NCBI RefSeq assembly: GCF_000208925.1
Contig: NW_001914875.1
Span: forward strand, 62,001-126,000
DNA from: Entamoeba histolytica HM-1:IMSS
Taxonomy: Eukaryota; Evosea; Mastigamoebida; Endamoebidae
Reading direction: 5' to 3'
Length of the DNA stretch: 64,000 nt
The notes under the pieces were generated by a model. It was not told where the DNA came from, did no database searches, and was given only the letters and a program-made list of their open reading frames with translations. The position numbers and the translations under genes were made by a program. Of this stretch, positions 1-10,913 are shown one piece after another; the stretch's first letter is position 1; each line of letters begins with the position of its first letter.

Positions 1-1014
1 ATTTCTAAAACTTGTTGAAATACTTGAAGTCATAAAAAAGTAACTTCGTTTTATTTTAAATTTGTTTTATAAACTCGTTGTTTGTTTTAATTTATTAGAA
101 TAAACTACAAAAATGGTATATGTAGTATGAAGAAGTTTTACTAGAACAACGACTCAACAGAATATCTAAATTATCTAGTTTCATGAAAATGGATTTCATT
201 TTAGAAGAACAAGACTAAACCTTTCATTAAACAAATGAATAATGCAGTTAGAATTTTTTGCTATGACTAAATAAAACTACCATTAATAACATATGAATCA
301 ATGTAGATAAAAATAATAGTAAATACAACTGTTATTGGCATAATTAATAAAGGCAATATATTCAATTAATAAAAAGAAAACTACATAAAAGTCCTTTCTA
401 TTATGTGTCATTTTCACAAATAGAATTATAAACAACAAAACAATCTTTTGTTTTAATTATTAAATAAGAAAAATAATTAACATAAATTAAACACAAACAC
501 CTTCTGTGTTGAGTATAACGGTTTAAAATTACCATCTCAAAATATTGAAAAGCTAATATATCAGAAATAAAAATGACTTAATATTTTAAATGAATTTTTA
601 TATGATTTTAAGTTAGTTTATTAATACAAATAGTAAAATAATTATAATTAAAATAATCTTAATAATGAAAGAAGAAAAAAATAGAAATAAAAACAACTTA
701 AAAACAATAAGTTAATATATCATAATAACAAATCAAATCACATCGCATTTTTATGATCTATTTTGAAATACAACTAATAATAACTATTATCTAATGAACA
801 ATATCACCCTATTCTTAACCAAATCCTCCAAACAAAAAAATCTTTAATTTTATAATGAAAAAACTTGAATCTGACAAAACCCATCACCTAAGATAATAAA
901 AATAGAACCAATAATAAAATTATAAGAAAAAATATTATTTATTAAACTATAACGTGGCATGACACGGAGATTGAGTAAATTTACAAGAAAGATTGAATCT
1001 TAACAAAATCATTC
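1..1014. other. AT-rich intergenic region, no gene seen
   Basis: No open frame of useful length or recognisable RNA gene is visible on either strand. The only ordered element is a near-palindrome GTGGCATGACAC at 954-965, about 50 bp before the next start codon; it is discussed as a finding. Confidence 0.6.
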
Positions 1015-1359
1015 ATGAATAACATGCATAACTCCCAATCAAATTCTAACATCAACTTTAATGAGCTTAAACGAAGGTATTGTCAATACAAACCCCAAAT
1101 GAGAAAAATGAATGAGGAGTTTAATTACTCTATGAATTTAAAAAGAAGAATAGACAGTTCATTATTTTCGTGGAAGCACCCAACAACAGATAGAAACGAT
1201 GAACAAGTTAATGACTCTTATTCATGTAGTAATGAGTCTAATGAAAAAGCATTAATATTATATGAAGACCCATTAAAAATAATAAATGATACACTCATAA
1301 CGAAACAAAATAATTGTTCTGTTCCTATGAGCAATGAAATTTTTATGGAACTATGTTAG
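1015..1359 (+). CDS. small Asn/Ser-rich hypothetical protein
   Basis: An open frame of 114 codons starts at the first ATG and ends in TAG. I do not recognise the protein. It is polar and rich in Asn, Ser, Lys and Glu, with no signal peptide, membrane segment or zinc motif, and looks largely disordered. It converges on the Rap/RalGAP-like gene, about 100 bp from that gene's stop. The near-palindrome at 954-965 lies in its putative promoter. Frame length and amino-acid use are reasonable for a small Entamoeba gene, but no homology supports it, so it could still be a chance frame. Confidence 0.45.
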   Translation: MNNMHNSQSNSNINFNELKRRYCQYKPQMRKMNEEFNYSMNLKRRIDSSLFSWKHPTTDRNDEQVNDSYSCSNESNEKALILYEDPLKIINDTLITKQNNCSVPMSNEIFMELC

Positions 1360-1463
1360 TTCCAAAGCATTATTTTATTTATATTTGACTGAATTGAATT
1401 GATTGTTTTTTATTTGTTTTCTTTGTTTTACATTTCAATAAAGAACCATTTTAAAAGAGTAAA

Positions 1464-4400
1464 TTAGGTTTGTTCATTACGAGGACTTGAATCATTATCA
1501 TGTTTAAAATGAACAGTAGCCTTTCTTGAGTTAGTAAAAGTTTGCCGAGTTTTAGGGTTTGTTCCAATCATAGAAGGAGACCTAGCAACAAACCCATGAG
1601 TTGTTTTATTTTGTTGTAGTGTTTTGCTTTGTTGCGGTGGAAGCCGAGGTTCATGTTTAGGTTCAGTATTATTTGGTTGTTGGATCTGTCGTTGTTGAAG
1701 AGAAGCACTGACTGTTTTTGCTTCATCACATCCTTTTTCTATTTTTCTTACTTGTTGTGCTTGTTTTAAAATAGCACTTGGATCAAACGAGGAAGGGTGT
1801 TTTATTTTTACAGTATCTTTACTATGCTCTGTGATATTATTGTCACTTTGAGAACCAATAGCAAAGGTTTTTCTTCCAACACTTGGAAGAGGTTGGCGAG
1901 CTTGTTCAGGAGGACATGAAGTTGCGGCTGGAGGAAGAAGGACCATTGATTTTCTCATTGACCCAATAGCAACTTTTCTTTGTTTTGTAACATCAGGTTT
2001 AGAGAAGAATTTAACTTCAGTCTCATAAGTAGGAGATGTAGTTAATAATGGTGATTTACAAGATGGTGATTTTGATGAAGGTGATTTATTTTTTGAATTT
2101 GACAATGAATCAGGAACTTCAACAACACTTCCTTGACGTGAACCATGGCTGTCATCAGGAGAAATTAATAATGAAGCCATGTCTTCATTGTTCTCAATAA
2201 ATTGTTCCATTTTTGATTTTGATCGTCGTTGTTCTACTTTTGTTTCAAGACATTTAGGAAGAGAATCTGATGATTTACGTAATGAAGGAATTGTTCGTTC
2301 TTTCTTTACAATGGCGGGATTCCAGTTAAACTTTGTTGTTTTATTAACAACAGGATCAAGGAATAAAATCCATTCAAGAAGAACCATTTCTCTATTATTT
2401 TTACAAATTCTATTAATTTCCTTTTCACGATTATCCACACTTTGTAAGAATGCATCGGGGTCTCTAAGTTTAGGTAAAATAAGCATTGCGTAAATACAAT
2501 ATGATAATGAATATGATGGAATAATGAAAGTTTGTAGTTGACTTGAAAATGAATGGGTTATTGTGAATGAACCTGCAATTCGTGGTTGAATAACAATACT
2601 ATTTGTTTCTAATTTTTCTATTTGTTCGTCTTTTTTATTCCAATAGAGATAATAATCGTACAACTCTCTTGGAGTTGATTGAGTTAATTGAGGACAATCA
2701 AATATAAACTCTGTCCTAAAGTCACTACGAACAAATACAGGAGAATTATCGAAAATTCTGTATTGTCCTAAAGACTTCATAAAACTTAAGAAAAATTCAT
2801 CTTTTGTTGTGTTACATTGAATATAAATATAAATTCGTGTTTTAGATGGTATTTGGTCTAAATGAGTTAAATCTTTAATTAACTGTTCTGTTGTTTGCAA
2901 AAATACTTTTGTTCCAAATGCACTTAAATTTCCATGAAGAATACGTCCTCCAATAAGTGGATTAATAGCCGACGGAAGTATTCTTTTAGGAATTGAAGTA
3001 GGCATAGAAATAGATGTTGAATAGTCTGAAGGAATTATTACAGACGCTTCTTTCTTAATAATATTTTCTAATGACAGTTCAGGACTATATTCATAAAATG
3101 AAGAACTTGCTTTATCAATAATCCATTTATGTATTATTGAATATGGTTTATCACAATATGGAGTATTTTCAAACTTACTACAGTGAAGAGTATTATTTGT
3201 TTTAAATGAGTAAACTCTTTTTCCATAACTATCTCTTAGGATAACAATAGTATGTAATGCATCTGTTTTGTATGGAAGATCAATAATTGTCATAAATGAA
3301 TCATTAAGCATGCATACATGAATATATTTCATTGGATTTTGAATACCATTTTCTTTTAATAAACGAACCATCTCATTTTCATCAGAAGTTTCTTTCTTGG
3401 TTAATGAGTTCAAATACAATTTTATGAAAAATGTTGCATATTTCTTTAAATTAACTGTTTGTAAATTATATAATAAAACCATTGTTTTCATAAAGGCTGT
3501 TGCTATTTTAATATCATCTACAAGTACAATATAACTAGTACATATATGCATTGATTCAACAATTAATGAGATAGAAATAGGATTATCTTGTTTAGCAACT
3601 GAATTAAGGAAAGCTATTAACATTTTAGTTGTCTGGATAATAAATTCATTTTTCTTATATATTGTACAAATATATTCTTTAATTACTCTAAATACATTTA
3701 CAATAGCTTTAATAATCCTTTCTTTTGAATTGGTTAATGCCGCTGGTAATTGAACACTTGATTCATACAAAATAGCCCAAACAATGTGATGTATACTTTT
3801 TTTATCAATTGTATTATCAATTCTAATTGCAACAACGTCAAAATCAACCGATGTCTTATCAACTGGAAGAACAAAAGAAAAATAAGTTCCAATAAAATCG
3901 AAAAGTAATGGGAAGTTTTCAGGTGAAAGCAAATCAAGTTTAACAAGAATTAGAATGATCTTGTTATATATTGGAATAAACTTTTCTTTTTCAACGAAGG
4001 TAAATGGAAGTAGTGATTCATGTAATGCAGTAATAAATACATGATAAATGGTTGGTGTTACAGGGAATTTTGATGTTAATAATTTGATAATACTTGATAG
4101 TAATGGTTCTAGACAGAGAGCAATACTTCCTACTGGATAATTAAGAAGTTTACTGATATTAGAAATGCATGAATATACTACTGTGTTATTTGGTGATGTT
4201 AATGTTCTGTTTAATGCTATAGTCAAATAATAAATATACTTTTCTTCAAAAGTGGTTCTTCGAATCATTGTAGCAAAGAAATTAATTAAGGCAGCTATTG
4301 CCTCAGCAACTGCTTTAGAGTATCTTGTGTGGTCTAATCGAATAATCACAGAAAAAAGATAATTTCCATATAATTTGAAAATAGAATTTCCATCAGGTCT

Positions 4401-5315
4401 ATGTGGTGATTTACTTTCAACATGAACATCTGCAAGTAGATGCATTAGTGCTGAAAATCCTTCTACATATAATGATACAAGGTCGCAAGAATCAGTTTTA
4501 ATATCAGCAACCTTTAAAAAATCAAGCCAAAATTGTAGTGCACGTTCAGGTGATAATTCAATAATATCAGATTCTCCATTACAAAGTAAGTGTGTCACCT
4601 TAACTGTTTTCTGTTCTTCAATTAAATAGTTAACATATCCTGTTTGAATAGCAACAGCAGTTGCACACCATTGTGTTGCAGCATTAGGGTTTAATCCCCA
4701 TTTCTTACAATGTAAAAAGAAAATATCTAATATAGCATTTGGTTCAGTATGTAATACACATTCATGTAATGCATTAAATACTCTGTAAGTCATTCCCTCA
4801 TAAGGACAATAATCACAAACATGATCTGCAATAATCATTAACGAACGGACACATGACCTTTTAGTTGCTTCATCAGTTACTATTCTTGCTGTTGAAGCTA
4901 TAATATCAATACCAAAATATTGAATAGAAATTTGTACGTCTGGATTAGTTTTAAAGTCAAAAAGCATTGAAATGGAATATAGTATATAATCTGAATACTT
5001 ATTGAAATTCGTTTTCATTGGAGCCGGTTTGTTATCTGTTTGTAACCATCGTTGAAAAAGTTTTAATGTGGATAATGCAAACGCAGATGCTCCTTTATCA
5101 AGTAAATAAGATGCTCCCAAAATTTCTAAGAACCATTTTAAACGTTGTGGAGAATCAATTTTATTTTCTATGTCAGGTTCTTCAAACATACGATTAACAG
5201 TATGAGCAATAATATCCAAACGTTGTTTTGGTTTAAAAATAAGTAATGGATTTGGTGGATATTCTTTTAGAACAGTTGAAAGTGAAACAGGTGGAGAATC
5301 TTGTGAAGAATCCAT
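1464..5315 (-). CDS. Rap/RalGAP-domain protein (RalGAP/TSC2-like)
   Basis: A protein of 1283 residues. The first ~650 residues read as a helical-repeat (alpha-solenoid) region. Next comes a segment like the one before the GAP domain in RalGAP/TSC2 proteins (VILRDSYGKRVY, about residue 685), then a Rap/RanGAP-like core (KDLTHLDQIPSKTRIYIYIQ, about residues 815-835, followed by FRTEFIFDCPQLTQSTP). The last ~250 residues are Ser/Pro/Gln-rich and probably disordered. Family members switch off Ras-like GTPases (Rap, Ral, Rheb). The catalytic Asn thumb is not obvious in the expected place, so this may be a non-catalytic, RalGAP-beta-like subunit. No intron is needed. A GAAC box lies 18 bp before the ATG, in the 139 bp divergent gap shared with MRE11. 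Confidence 0.7.
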   Translation of the reverse strand: MDSSQDSPPVSLSTVLKEYPPNPLLIFKPKQRLDIIAHTVNRMFEEPDIENKIDSPQRLKWFLEILGASYLLDKGASAFALSTLKLFQRWLQTDNKPAPMKTNFNKYSDYILYSISMLFDFKTNPDVQISIQYFGIDIIASTARIVTDEATKRSCVRSLMIIADHVCDYCPYEGMTYRVFNALHECVLHTEPNAILDIFFLHCKKWGLNPNAATQWCATAVAIQTGYVNYLIEEQKTVKVTHLLCNGESDIIELSPERALQFWLDFLKVADIKTDSCDLVSLYVEGFSALMHLLADVHVESKSPHRPDGNSIFKLYGNYLFSVIIRLDHTRYSKAVAEAIAALINFFATMIRRTTFEEKYIYYLTIALNRTLTSPNNTVVYSCISNISKLLNYPVGSIALCLEPLLSSIIKLLTSKFPVTPTIYHVFITALHESLLPFTFVEKEKFIPIYNKIILILVKLDLLSPENFPLLFDFIGTYFSFVLPVDKTSVDFDVVAIRIDNTIDKKSIHHIVWAILYESSVQLPAALTNSKERIIKAIVNVFRVIKEYICTIYKKNEFIIQTTKMLIAFLNSVAKQDNPISISLIVESMHICTSYIVLVDDIKIATAFMKTMVLLYNLQTVNLKKYATFFIKLYLNSLTKKETSDENEMVRLLKENGIQNPMKYIHVCMLNDSFMTIIDLPYKTDALHTIVILRDSYGKRVYSFKTNNTLHCSKFENTPYCDKPYSIIHKWIIDKASSSFYEYSPELSLENIIKKEASVIIPSDYSTSISMPTSIPKRILPSAINPLIGGRILHGNLSAFGTKVFLQTTEQLIKDLTHLDQIPSKTRIYIYIQCNTTKDEFFLSFMKSLGQYRIFDNSPVFVRSDFRTEFIFDCPQLTQSTPRELYDYYLYWNKKDEQIEKLETNSIVIQPRIAGSFTITHSFSSQLQTFIIPSYSLSYCIYAMLILPKLRDPDAFLQSVDNREKEINRICKNNREMVLLEWILFLDPVVNKTTKFNWNPAIVKKERTIPSLRKSSDSLPKCLETKVEQRRSKSKMEQFIENNEDMASLLISPDDSHGSRQGSVVEVPDSLSNSKNKSPSSKSPSCKSPLLTTSPTYETEVKFFSKPDVTKQRKVAIGSMRKSMVLLPPAATSCPPEQARQPLPSVGRKTFAIGSQSDNNITEHSKDTVKIKHPSSFDPSAILKQAQQVRKIEKGCDEAKTVSASLQQRQIQQPNNTEPKHEPRLPPQQSKTLQQNKTTHGFVARSPSMIGTNPKTRQTFTNSRKATVHFKHDNDSSPRNEQT

Positions 5316-5327
5316 AAAAAGAATTAT

Positions 5328-5333
5328 AAGTTC
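5328..5333 (-). promoter_or_regulatory. GAAC box of the Rap/RalGAP-like gene
   Basis: GAACTT on the minus strand, 18 bp upstream of the ATG, within the known Entamoeba core-promoter interval. Confidence 0.4.
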
Positions 5334-5454
5334 AGATTTTTTTCTTTTTAAAAGTTCTTCATAAATCCTCTAATAATGAAGAAACTCATAACACAAAATA
5401 GTAGAAATAATTGTTTTTCTTTTTCTTAAAAACAAAACTCATTGAAAAAGAAAA

Positions 5455-7242
5455 ATGAGTATCGAAGCAAATACATTCAAAATTCTCATTTGTTCTGATA
5501 CTCATCTTGGTGCAGGTGAAAAGTCGCATTGTTTAAAAGATGATTGTTATCTTGCATTTGAAGAGATACTTCAACAAGCAAATCAAGAAGATGTTGATTT
5601 AATTCTTCATTCAGGAGATTTTTTTGATGACCAAAATCCATCAAAATATTGTCTTACAAAAACAATGGAATTAATGCGAAAATATTTAATGGGTAAACCA
5701 AAAAATTCATTTGATGTTGCTTATACATACGAACATAACCAAGAAGATAATGGGTTCTCAATGAATCAAGGTATTAAATATCCTATGTACGTTATTCATG
5801 GAAATCATGATATTCCATCAGGAATAGAACATGTTGCTGGATTAGATATTTTACAAACAGCAGGACTTGTTAATTTTATTGGTAAAGCAGAAGATATTTC
5901 AGAAATTGATAATAAAACAGACCAAACAATATTACATCTTTCTCCAATTTTATTACAGAAAGGAACAACTCGAATTGCATTATATGGAATGAGTTATAAA
6001 AAGAACGAAGAAATGAATAGACTATGGGCATCATCTCAGGTCCAAATTGATGAGCCAGATGGTGATGTCTTCAAAATTCTTCTCATTCATCAAGACAGAA
6101 TATTAAGAAATACACTCACAACATTCCCTGAAGAATTACTTAAAGACAGATTTAATCTAATTGTTTTTGGACATGAACATTGTTCACAAGTAGAAGAAGG
6201 AACTGACGTTCAAATCATTCAAACAGGATCTTCATTTCCTTTATCCATTTGTGAATTTGAAAAAGCAGAAAAATTCATTGGACTTGCTCATATTAATGGA
6301 ATGAAAATTAATATGAATAAAATTGCATTAAGAAATGTTAGAGAAGTTTTTTATGAAGTTGTTCAAATGAGTCAAATGATTGAAGGCTCAGCTAATTTGG
6401 AAATGGTAGAACATTATATAAGGGAAGAAGTTCAAAATTTTTTTGATCATGTTAACACCCATTCAAAAACAATGTTACCATTGGCAAGAATAATAATCGA
6501 ATACAAAAGCTTAGGATGTATTCCAAACCTAAGAAAAATGGCATTTGAATTTGAGAAAAACATTGTAAACAAAGGAGATTGTATTAAATTAAAAAAGAAA
6601 ATTCAAAAACGAGAAAAGAAAAGTAATAAAAAAATAGTTGATGACGACTTGTATGATGTTTTTTTTGATGAAGATTTTATGGATGAAGATTTTTTGGCGA
6701 GAAGAAGAGCAGCTCAAATAGAAGCATATATCGCTGAAGAAATGAAATTAAAAACACCAAAAACTATTCCTCTTAAGGCTATTGAAAAGGTAATTGAACA
6801 AGTCGGGAATAACCAAGAAAATGATTATGCAATAAGTACTATTATTCAATGTTATATAAATAAAAACATTGAACAAGCAATGACAATCATTCAACATGAC
6901 CATTCAAAAAAAATGAACGAAGTTATTGAAGAAGCATTCCAATATGTTGAAACATTAACTCTAGATGAAGATGATTATGACTATGTTGAAAGAAAAATGG
7001 CTGAAGAAAAAGGAAAGAAAAAATCTACAAAGAAAAAAGTTTCAAAAAAGACTAATTCTAAAAAGAAAAAAACTCAACAAAAAGTTGTGGATGTTGATGA
7101 AGAAAATCTTCTTAGTGAAAATAGTGATGATGATGTCAAAGAAATTAAGAAACCAATATTTAAGAAAATAACAAAAAAAAATAAAAAGGCAACTAAAGAT
7201 ACTTTGATTCTTAAAAAATTAAAAGGTACTGACCAGTTCTGA
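5455..7242 (+). CDS. MRE11: MRE11 double-strand-break repair nuclease
   Basis: A 595-residue Mre11 phosphoesterase, the nuclease of the Mre11-Rad50-Nbs1 complex that processes DNA ends. All phosphoesterase motifs are visible in order: SDTHLG (Asp15, His17), HSGDFFDD (about 53), HGNHD (about 120), LLIHQD (about 210) and FGHEH (about 238), so the two-metal site looks intact. Conserved stretches such as LLQKGTTRIALYG also match the family. The C-terminal ~80 residues are a Lys/Asp/Glu-rich tail, typical of the DNA-binding end of eukaryotic Mre11. Single exon, first ATG. It is divergent from the Rap/RalGAP-like gene and only 75 bp upstream of UFD1 on the same strand. Length is close to other protist Mre11 proteins. 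Confidence 0.95.
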   Translation: MSIEANTFKILICSDTHLGAGEKSHCLKDDCYLAFEEILQQANQEDVDLILHSGDFFDDQNPSKYCLTKTMELMRKYLMGKPKNSFDVAYTYEHNQEDNGFSMNQGIKYPMYVIHGNHDIPSGIEHVAGLDILQTAGLVNFIGKAEDISEIDNKTDQTILHLSPILLQKGTTRIALYGMSYKKNEEMNRLWASSQVQIDEPDGDVFKILLIHQDRILRNTLTTFPEELLKDRFNLIVFGHEHCSQVEEGTDVQIIQTGSSFPLSICEFEKAEKFIGLAHINGMKINMNKIALRNVREVFYEVVQMSQMIEGSANLEMVEHYIREEVQNFFDHVNTHSKTMLPLARIIIEYKSLGCIPNLRKMAFEFEKNIVNKGDCIKLKKKIQKREKKSNKKIVDDDLYDVFFDEDFMDEDFLARRRAAQIEAYIAEEMKLKTPKTIPLKAIEKVIEQVGNNQENDYAISTIIQCYINKNIEQAMTIIQHDHSKKMNEVIEEAFQYVETLTLDEDDYDYVERKMAEEKGKKKSTKKKVSKKTNSKKKKTQQKVVDVDEENLLSENSDDDVKEIKKPIFKKITKKNKKATKDTLILKKLKGTDQF

Positions 7243-7290
7243 AATGAATTTAAGGTATATTGTTCTGGTTTAAAAAGAAAGAAAAAATAG

Positions 7291-7302
7291 TATAAAGAAC
7301 TC
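7291..7302 (+). promoter_or_regulatory. TATA/GAAC-like element of UFD1
   Basis: TATAAAGAACTC, with the GAAC core 21 bp before the UFD1 ATG, inside the 75 bp gap after MRE11. Confidence 0.4.
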
Positions 7303-7317
7303 TCTTTTCTTATTTAA

Positions 7318-8129
7318 ATGTATTACAGACGTATTGACACGTTTAGACTTACCTACCGTGTTTTTTCCTTTGCTTCAAGACAACCTAACAAACAAAAACA
7401 AATGGATGTGGGTGGTAAAATATTTCTTCCACCTTCAACCCTTGCTTCAATGGGTTTGTTGGATTTATTTCTATCCAATCAAATCACCACTTATTTGTAG
7501 CTTCATTAAATCTTGTTTATCCACTAACTTTCAGAGTTAATAAGCATCGTAACAATAACATTATAACTCATTGTGGAGTATTAGAATTCACTGCAAATGA
7601 AGGTGAGTGTATTGCACCTCAATGGTTAATGAAAAGATTAAATCTTGTTGATGGTGATTATATTGACCTTCAAACAGTCAATCTTCCAAAAGCAAAGTTC
7701 ATTAGATTAAAACCTCTTGCTTTTGATTTCTTTAAAATTCCAAATTATCGTGTTGTTATGGAAAAGGAATTAAGAAATTATTCTACCCTCACAACAGGTG
7801 ATATAATTAGCATCTCTTTCAACAATAAAGAATATCAATTGGAGGTTGCTGAATGTAAGCCAGAGGGAAAAGCTGTGTCAGTGGTTGAAACAGATGTTTT
7901 AGTTGATTTTGATGGCAACGACTTTGCAGAAAATGCACCAACCCAACAAGACAATAGTTCTGACGAAGAAGAGGATATTGGTTTTTGTTTTGGTGGAACA
8001 ACTGAAGAAATAAAAAAAGAGGAGGTATCTGATGACTCTGAAGAGTTTAAACCTTTCAGTGGTGTGGGGCATTCTTTGTCAGAGTCAGCAGAATTAAATC
8101 AGAAAAAATGGCTTGATGATGGCTGGTAA
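7318..8129 (+). CDS. UFD1: UFD1, Cdc48/p97 adaptor (two exons)
   Basis: Exon 1 is 7318-7453 and exon 2 is 7501-8129, giving 254 residues once a 47 bp intron is removed. Ufd1 with Npl4 recruits ubiquitinated clients to the Cdc48/p97 segregase in ER-associated and nuclear degradation. The N-terminal double-psi barrel is clear: GGKIFLPPSTL in exon 1, then LVYPLTFRV, THCGVLEF, NEGECIAPQWLM, LRNYSTLTTGDII and VSVVETDVLVDFD. The barrel spans the splice junction, which proves the intron. The tail is short and acidic (DDSEEFKPFSGVGHSL). In SHP-type p97-binding boxes F, G and L are the usual anchors, so FSGVGHSL is a plausible p97 contact. An in-frame stop just before the first ATG fixes the start. 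Confidence 0.93.
7454..7500 (+). other. intron of UFD1 (47 bp)
   Basis: Donor GTTTGTTGG, acceptor TTTGTAG. Splicing joins the codon GCT (phase 1) and restores a continuous UFD1 fold. Confidence 0.9.
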
Positions 8130-8297
8130 AGTAAAGTGTTATTCTTATTTTTGTTTTGCTTTCTTTTTTTTATAAAGAAAAAGTTAAAACTTTAGAGAAA
8201 GTTTTTGTTTAGTAAATAATAGTAAAAAAAATAATAAAATATAGAAAAATAAGATAAAGAAAAAAAGTCAAACTATTAAAAGGTAATTAAATAAAAA

Positions 8298-10587
8298 ATG
8301 AGTAAAGGAGGATCAGAAACGAATTTATTGAGAATAGAAGGTTTGTTTATAATAAATAGAAAAGAAAAAGAAAGATTTAAAGAATAGTTCTTGAAGGACA
8401 GCATTTATTTGTTAGAGAAAATACAAGTGGAGAAGCAACAGTTTGTGAAATAAGAAATAAAAGAAACAAGAAGAAATAACAAAGTAGTTGGTAATTTCAG
8501 TAGAGAAAGAAAAGAAGAAAATTAAAATAAATAGAAAAGATAATCCTATTCCAGGGACACCAAATAATAAGATTGAAATAGGAAAAATTCCAATGGGAGA
8601 ACATGAAATTCATTTTTTATTTACTGATGCTGAAAAGAAACAACCAGCAAAGCATTATAGATGTAGTGTTCCTATGACTGAATTATTACCATATAATACT
8701 AATCATGTTAAAGAATTAGAATTTAAAAATGAAGCTAATGCAGAAGATGAACAAAAACCAATATTTAAAATATCAATGTTTTTGTTTCAACAAAGAGACA
8801 CTAAAGCAGATAAAGCTATTTTAAAGAAAGCAGGAGCATTATTAATTGCTACAAATAATTCCGATTTAATGTTAATTATGTCAGCATTAGAACTACCAAA
8901 AATCGATGTAAATATGTGTGATAAAGAAGAGAAAAATACAGCATTACATATTGCAACGATGAAATCAACGAATGAACATATTTTATTAACATTATTAAAA
9001 GATCCAAGAATTGATGTTAATGTTAAAAATAAAGATGACAATACTCCACTTCATTATTTTTGTCTAAATTTTTCAAATCCAAATTGTGAAGAAGCATTTT
9101 CATTATTTCAACAAAGATCAGCTAATATGAATGCAAAAAATAAAATTGGAGAAACGCCATTACATAAAGCAGTATTTAATAAATGTATTCGATTAATTTT
9201 AGTGGAATTATTATTAAAAGCAGGAGCTGAAGTTGATGCAACAACTAAGAATGGATCAACAGCAATGCATTATGCTATGTATATGGAAAGAACGGATCTT
9301 ATTTCGATATTATTAGAAAATAATGCATCAATGGAAATTAAGAATGAAAAAGGAGAAACACCATTATCTATTGTTAGTAAATCAAAAAATCAATCATTTC
9401 AAAATACAGTAAAATATTTTAAAGAGGTTATTGAATATTTAAAAGGGATTAATGCTGATACACAAGAAATTAAAATGTTTATTCATAATAGATTATTTAA
9501 ATGGAAATTAAAAGAAATAACAGCAAAACAATTAGACAAAATAGGAATCAAAGCAATAGGAAGACAAAGAGAATTAATGAAAGAATTTAAAAAAATAGAA
9601 GATATTGATCCAGCAAAATTAAGTGATAAATCAACACAAATTGAATCAGAAGAAAAAGAAAGAGAAAAGTTATTAAATAATATCTTGTCAAGTTCTAAAT
9701 TTTTATATAAAGTCGAATATACTGAATTAATTGGAACAGGAACATCAGGAAAAGTATTTAAAGGAATTTTAGAAGGAAAAATTGATGTTGCAGTTAAAAC
9801 ATTAAAAGCAGGATCATTAAAAGAAGTTGAAGAATTTCAACATGAATTTGGAGTTTTAAGTAAATTAGATCATACAAATATAGTAAAATTTTTTGGAGTC
9901 TTTCAAGATGAACATCAAAAAATGATGATGGTTATGGAATATTGTGATAGAGGAAGTTTATATGATGTATTAAGTAAAGGAGATTTAAAAATGAAATTTG
10001 AAACATTATTTGATTTTAGTGAACAAATAGCTAAAGGATTAGAATATCTTCATAATAAAAATATTTTACATAGAGACTTAAAATCATTAAATATTCTTGT
10101 TCAAACAAAAGTAAATGAAAAAGGACAAGAACATTTAGTTTTAAAAATTTGTGATTTTGGTTTGTCTAGATTTAATAGTACAGATAATTTAAATACATTA
10201 CAAAAATTACGTGGTACTTATGCTTATTGTGCTCCTGAAATTTACTTTAGTCAACCTTTTACTTATAAATCTGATATTTTCAGTTATGGTATCATTTTAT
10301 GGGAAATGACTTATAGAACAATTCATCAAAAATATCAACGACCTTATCAAGAATTCCCTGATATTAAATTAGACGTTCAAATTATTTTAAAGTCAGCTAC
10401 TTTAAATCTCAGACCTACTATTCCTGCTTCTACTCCTTTATCTTTAACTAACTTAATTAAACAATGCATCATTAAAGAACAAGATGGAAGACCATCTTCT
10501 AGTGACATATTAATGGATATTAATAAAATGAAAAAAGAATATGAGAGTAATCCATCTGCTTGGGATACTTGTATCATTTCTAATTGA
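8298..10587 (+). CDS. ankyrin-repeat/SAM-like/TKL protein kinase (three exons)
   Basis: The main frame has no ATG. It opens directly after a TAG at 8485-8487, which is an intron end. Two 47 bp introns connect it to an ATG at 8298: exons 8298-8340, 8388-8440 and 8488-10587, giving 731 residues. After a ~130-residue beta-rich N-terminal region come four or five ankyrin repeats (about 140-330), a SAM-like helical segment (about 360-405) and a tyrosine-kinase-like Ser/Thr kinase domain (about 443-715). The kinase has GTGTSGKVFKG, VAVKTLK, HRDLKSLN (about 559), CDFGLSRF and APEIYFSQ, so all catalytic residues are present. Ankyrin-TKL kinases are an expanded signalling class in Entamoeba. The target is unknown. 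A TATA-like ACTATTAAAAGG lies about 15-25 bp before the ATG. Confidence 0.87.
8341..8387 (+). other. intron 1 of ankyrin kinase (47 bp)
   Basis: Donor GTTTGTTTAT, acceptor AGAATAG, phase 1. It links the 43-nt first exon to the 53-nt second exon in frame. Confidence 0.75.
8441..8487 (+). other. intron 2 of ankyrin kinase (47 bp)
   Basis: Donor GTTTGTGAAA, acceptor AAAGTAG, phase 0. The acceptor TAG is the in-frame stop that otherwise closes the kinase frame. Confidence 0.78.
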
Positions 10588-10913
10588 CTTAAATTTTGCA
10601 TTCTCATTCTTTCTTTTATTATATTGATTATTAATTATTGATCTTTTCTTTTTCTTTATTGTAATAGATTACATAGTATATTTATTCTGTTTATTCAAAA
10701 CCATAAATTCCTTTAATTCATATCGTATTTTGAAAATCAGATAAAAAAATTTGTCATTAAAAACAATCAACAAATACAATTGAAATTGATATTCTTATCA
10801 GAATATTTGATTTTATTTGATTTGAATAAATTAATTCAAATGAATTAAAAGTAAAAAGTAGTTTAATTGGTTAGAGTAATTAAAACAAGAAAACCATTTA
10901 ATTTAAATTTGAA
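10588..10913. other. convergent 3' intergenic region
   Basis: AT-rich spacer between two convergent genes. It holds T-rich and A-rich runs suited to 3' end formation. No gene or strong repeat is seen. Confidence 0.5.
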
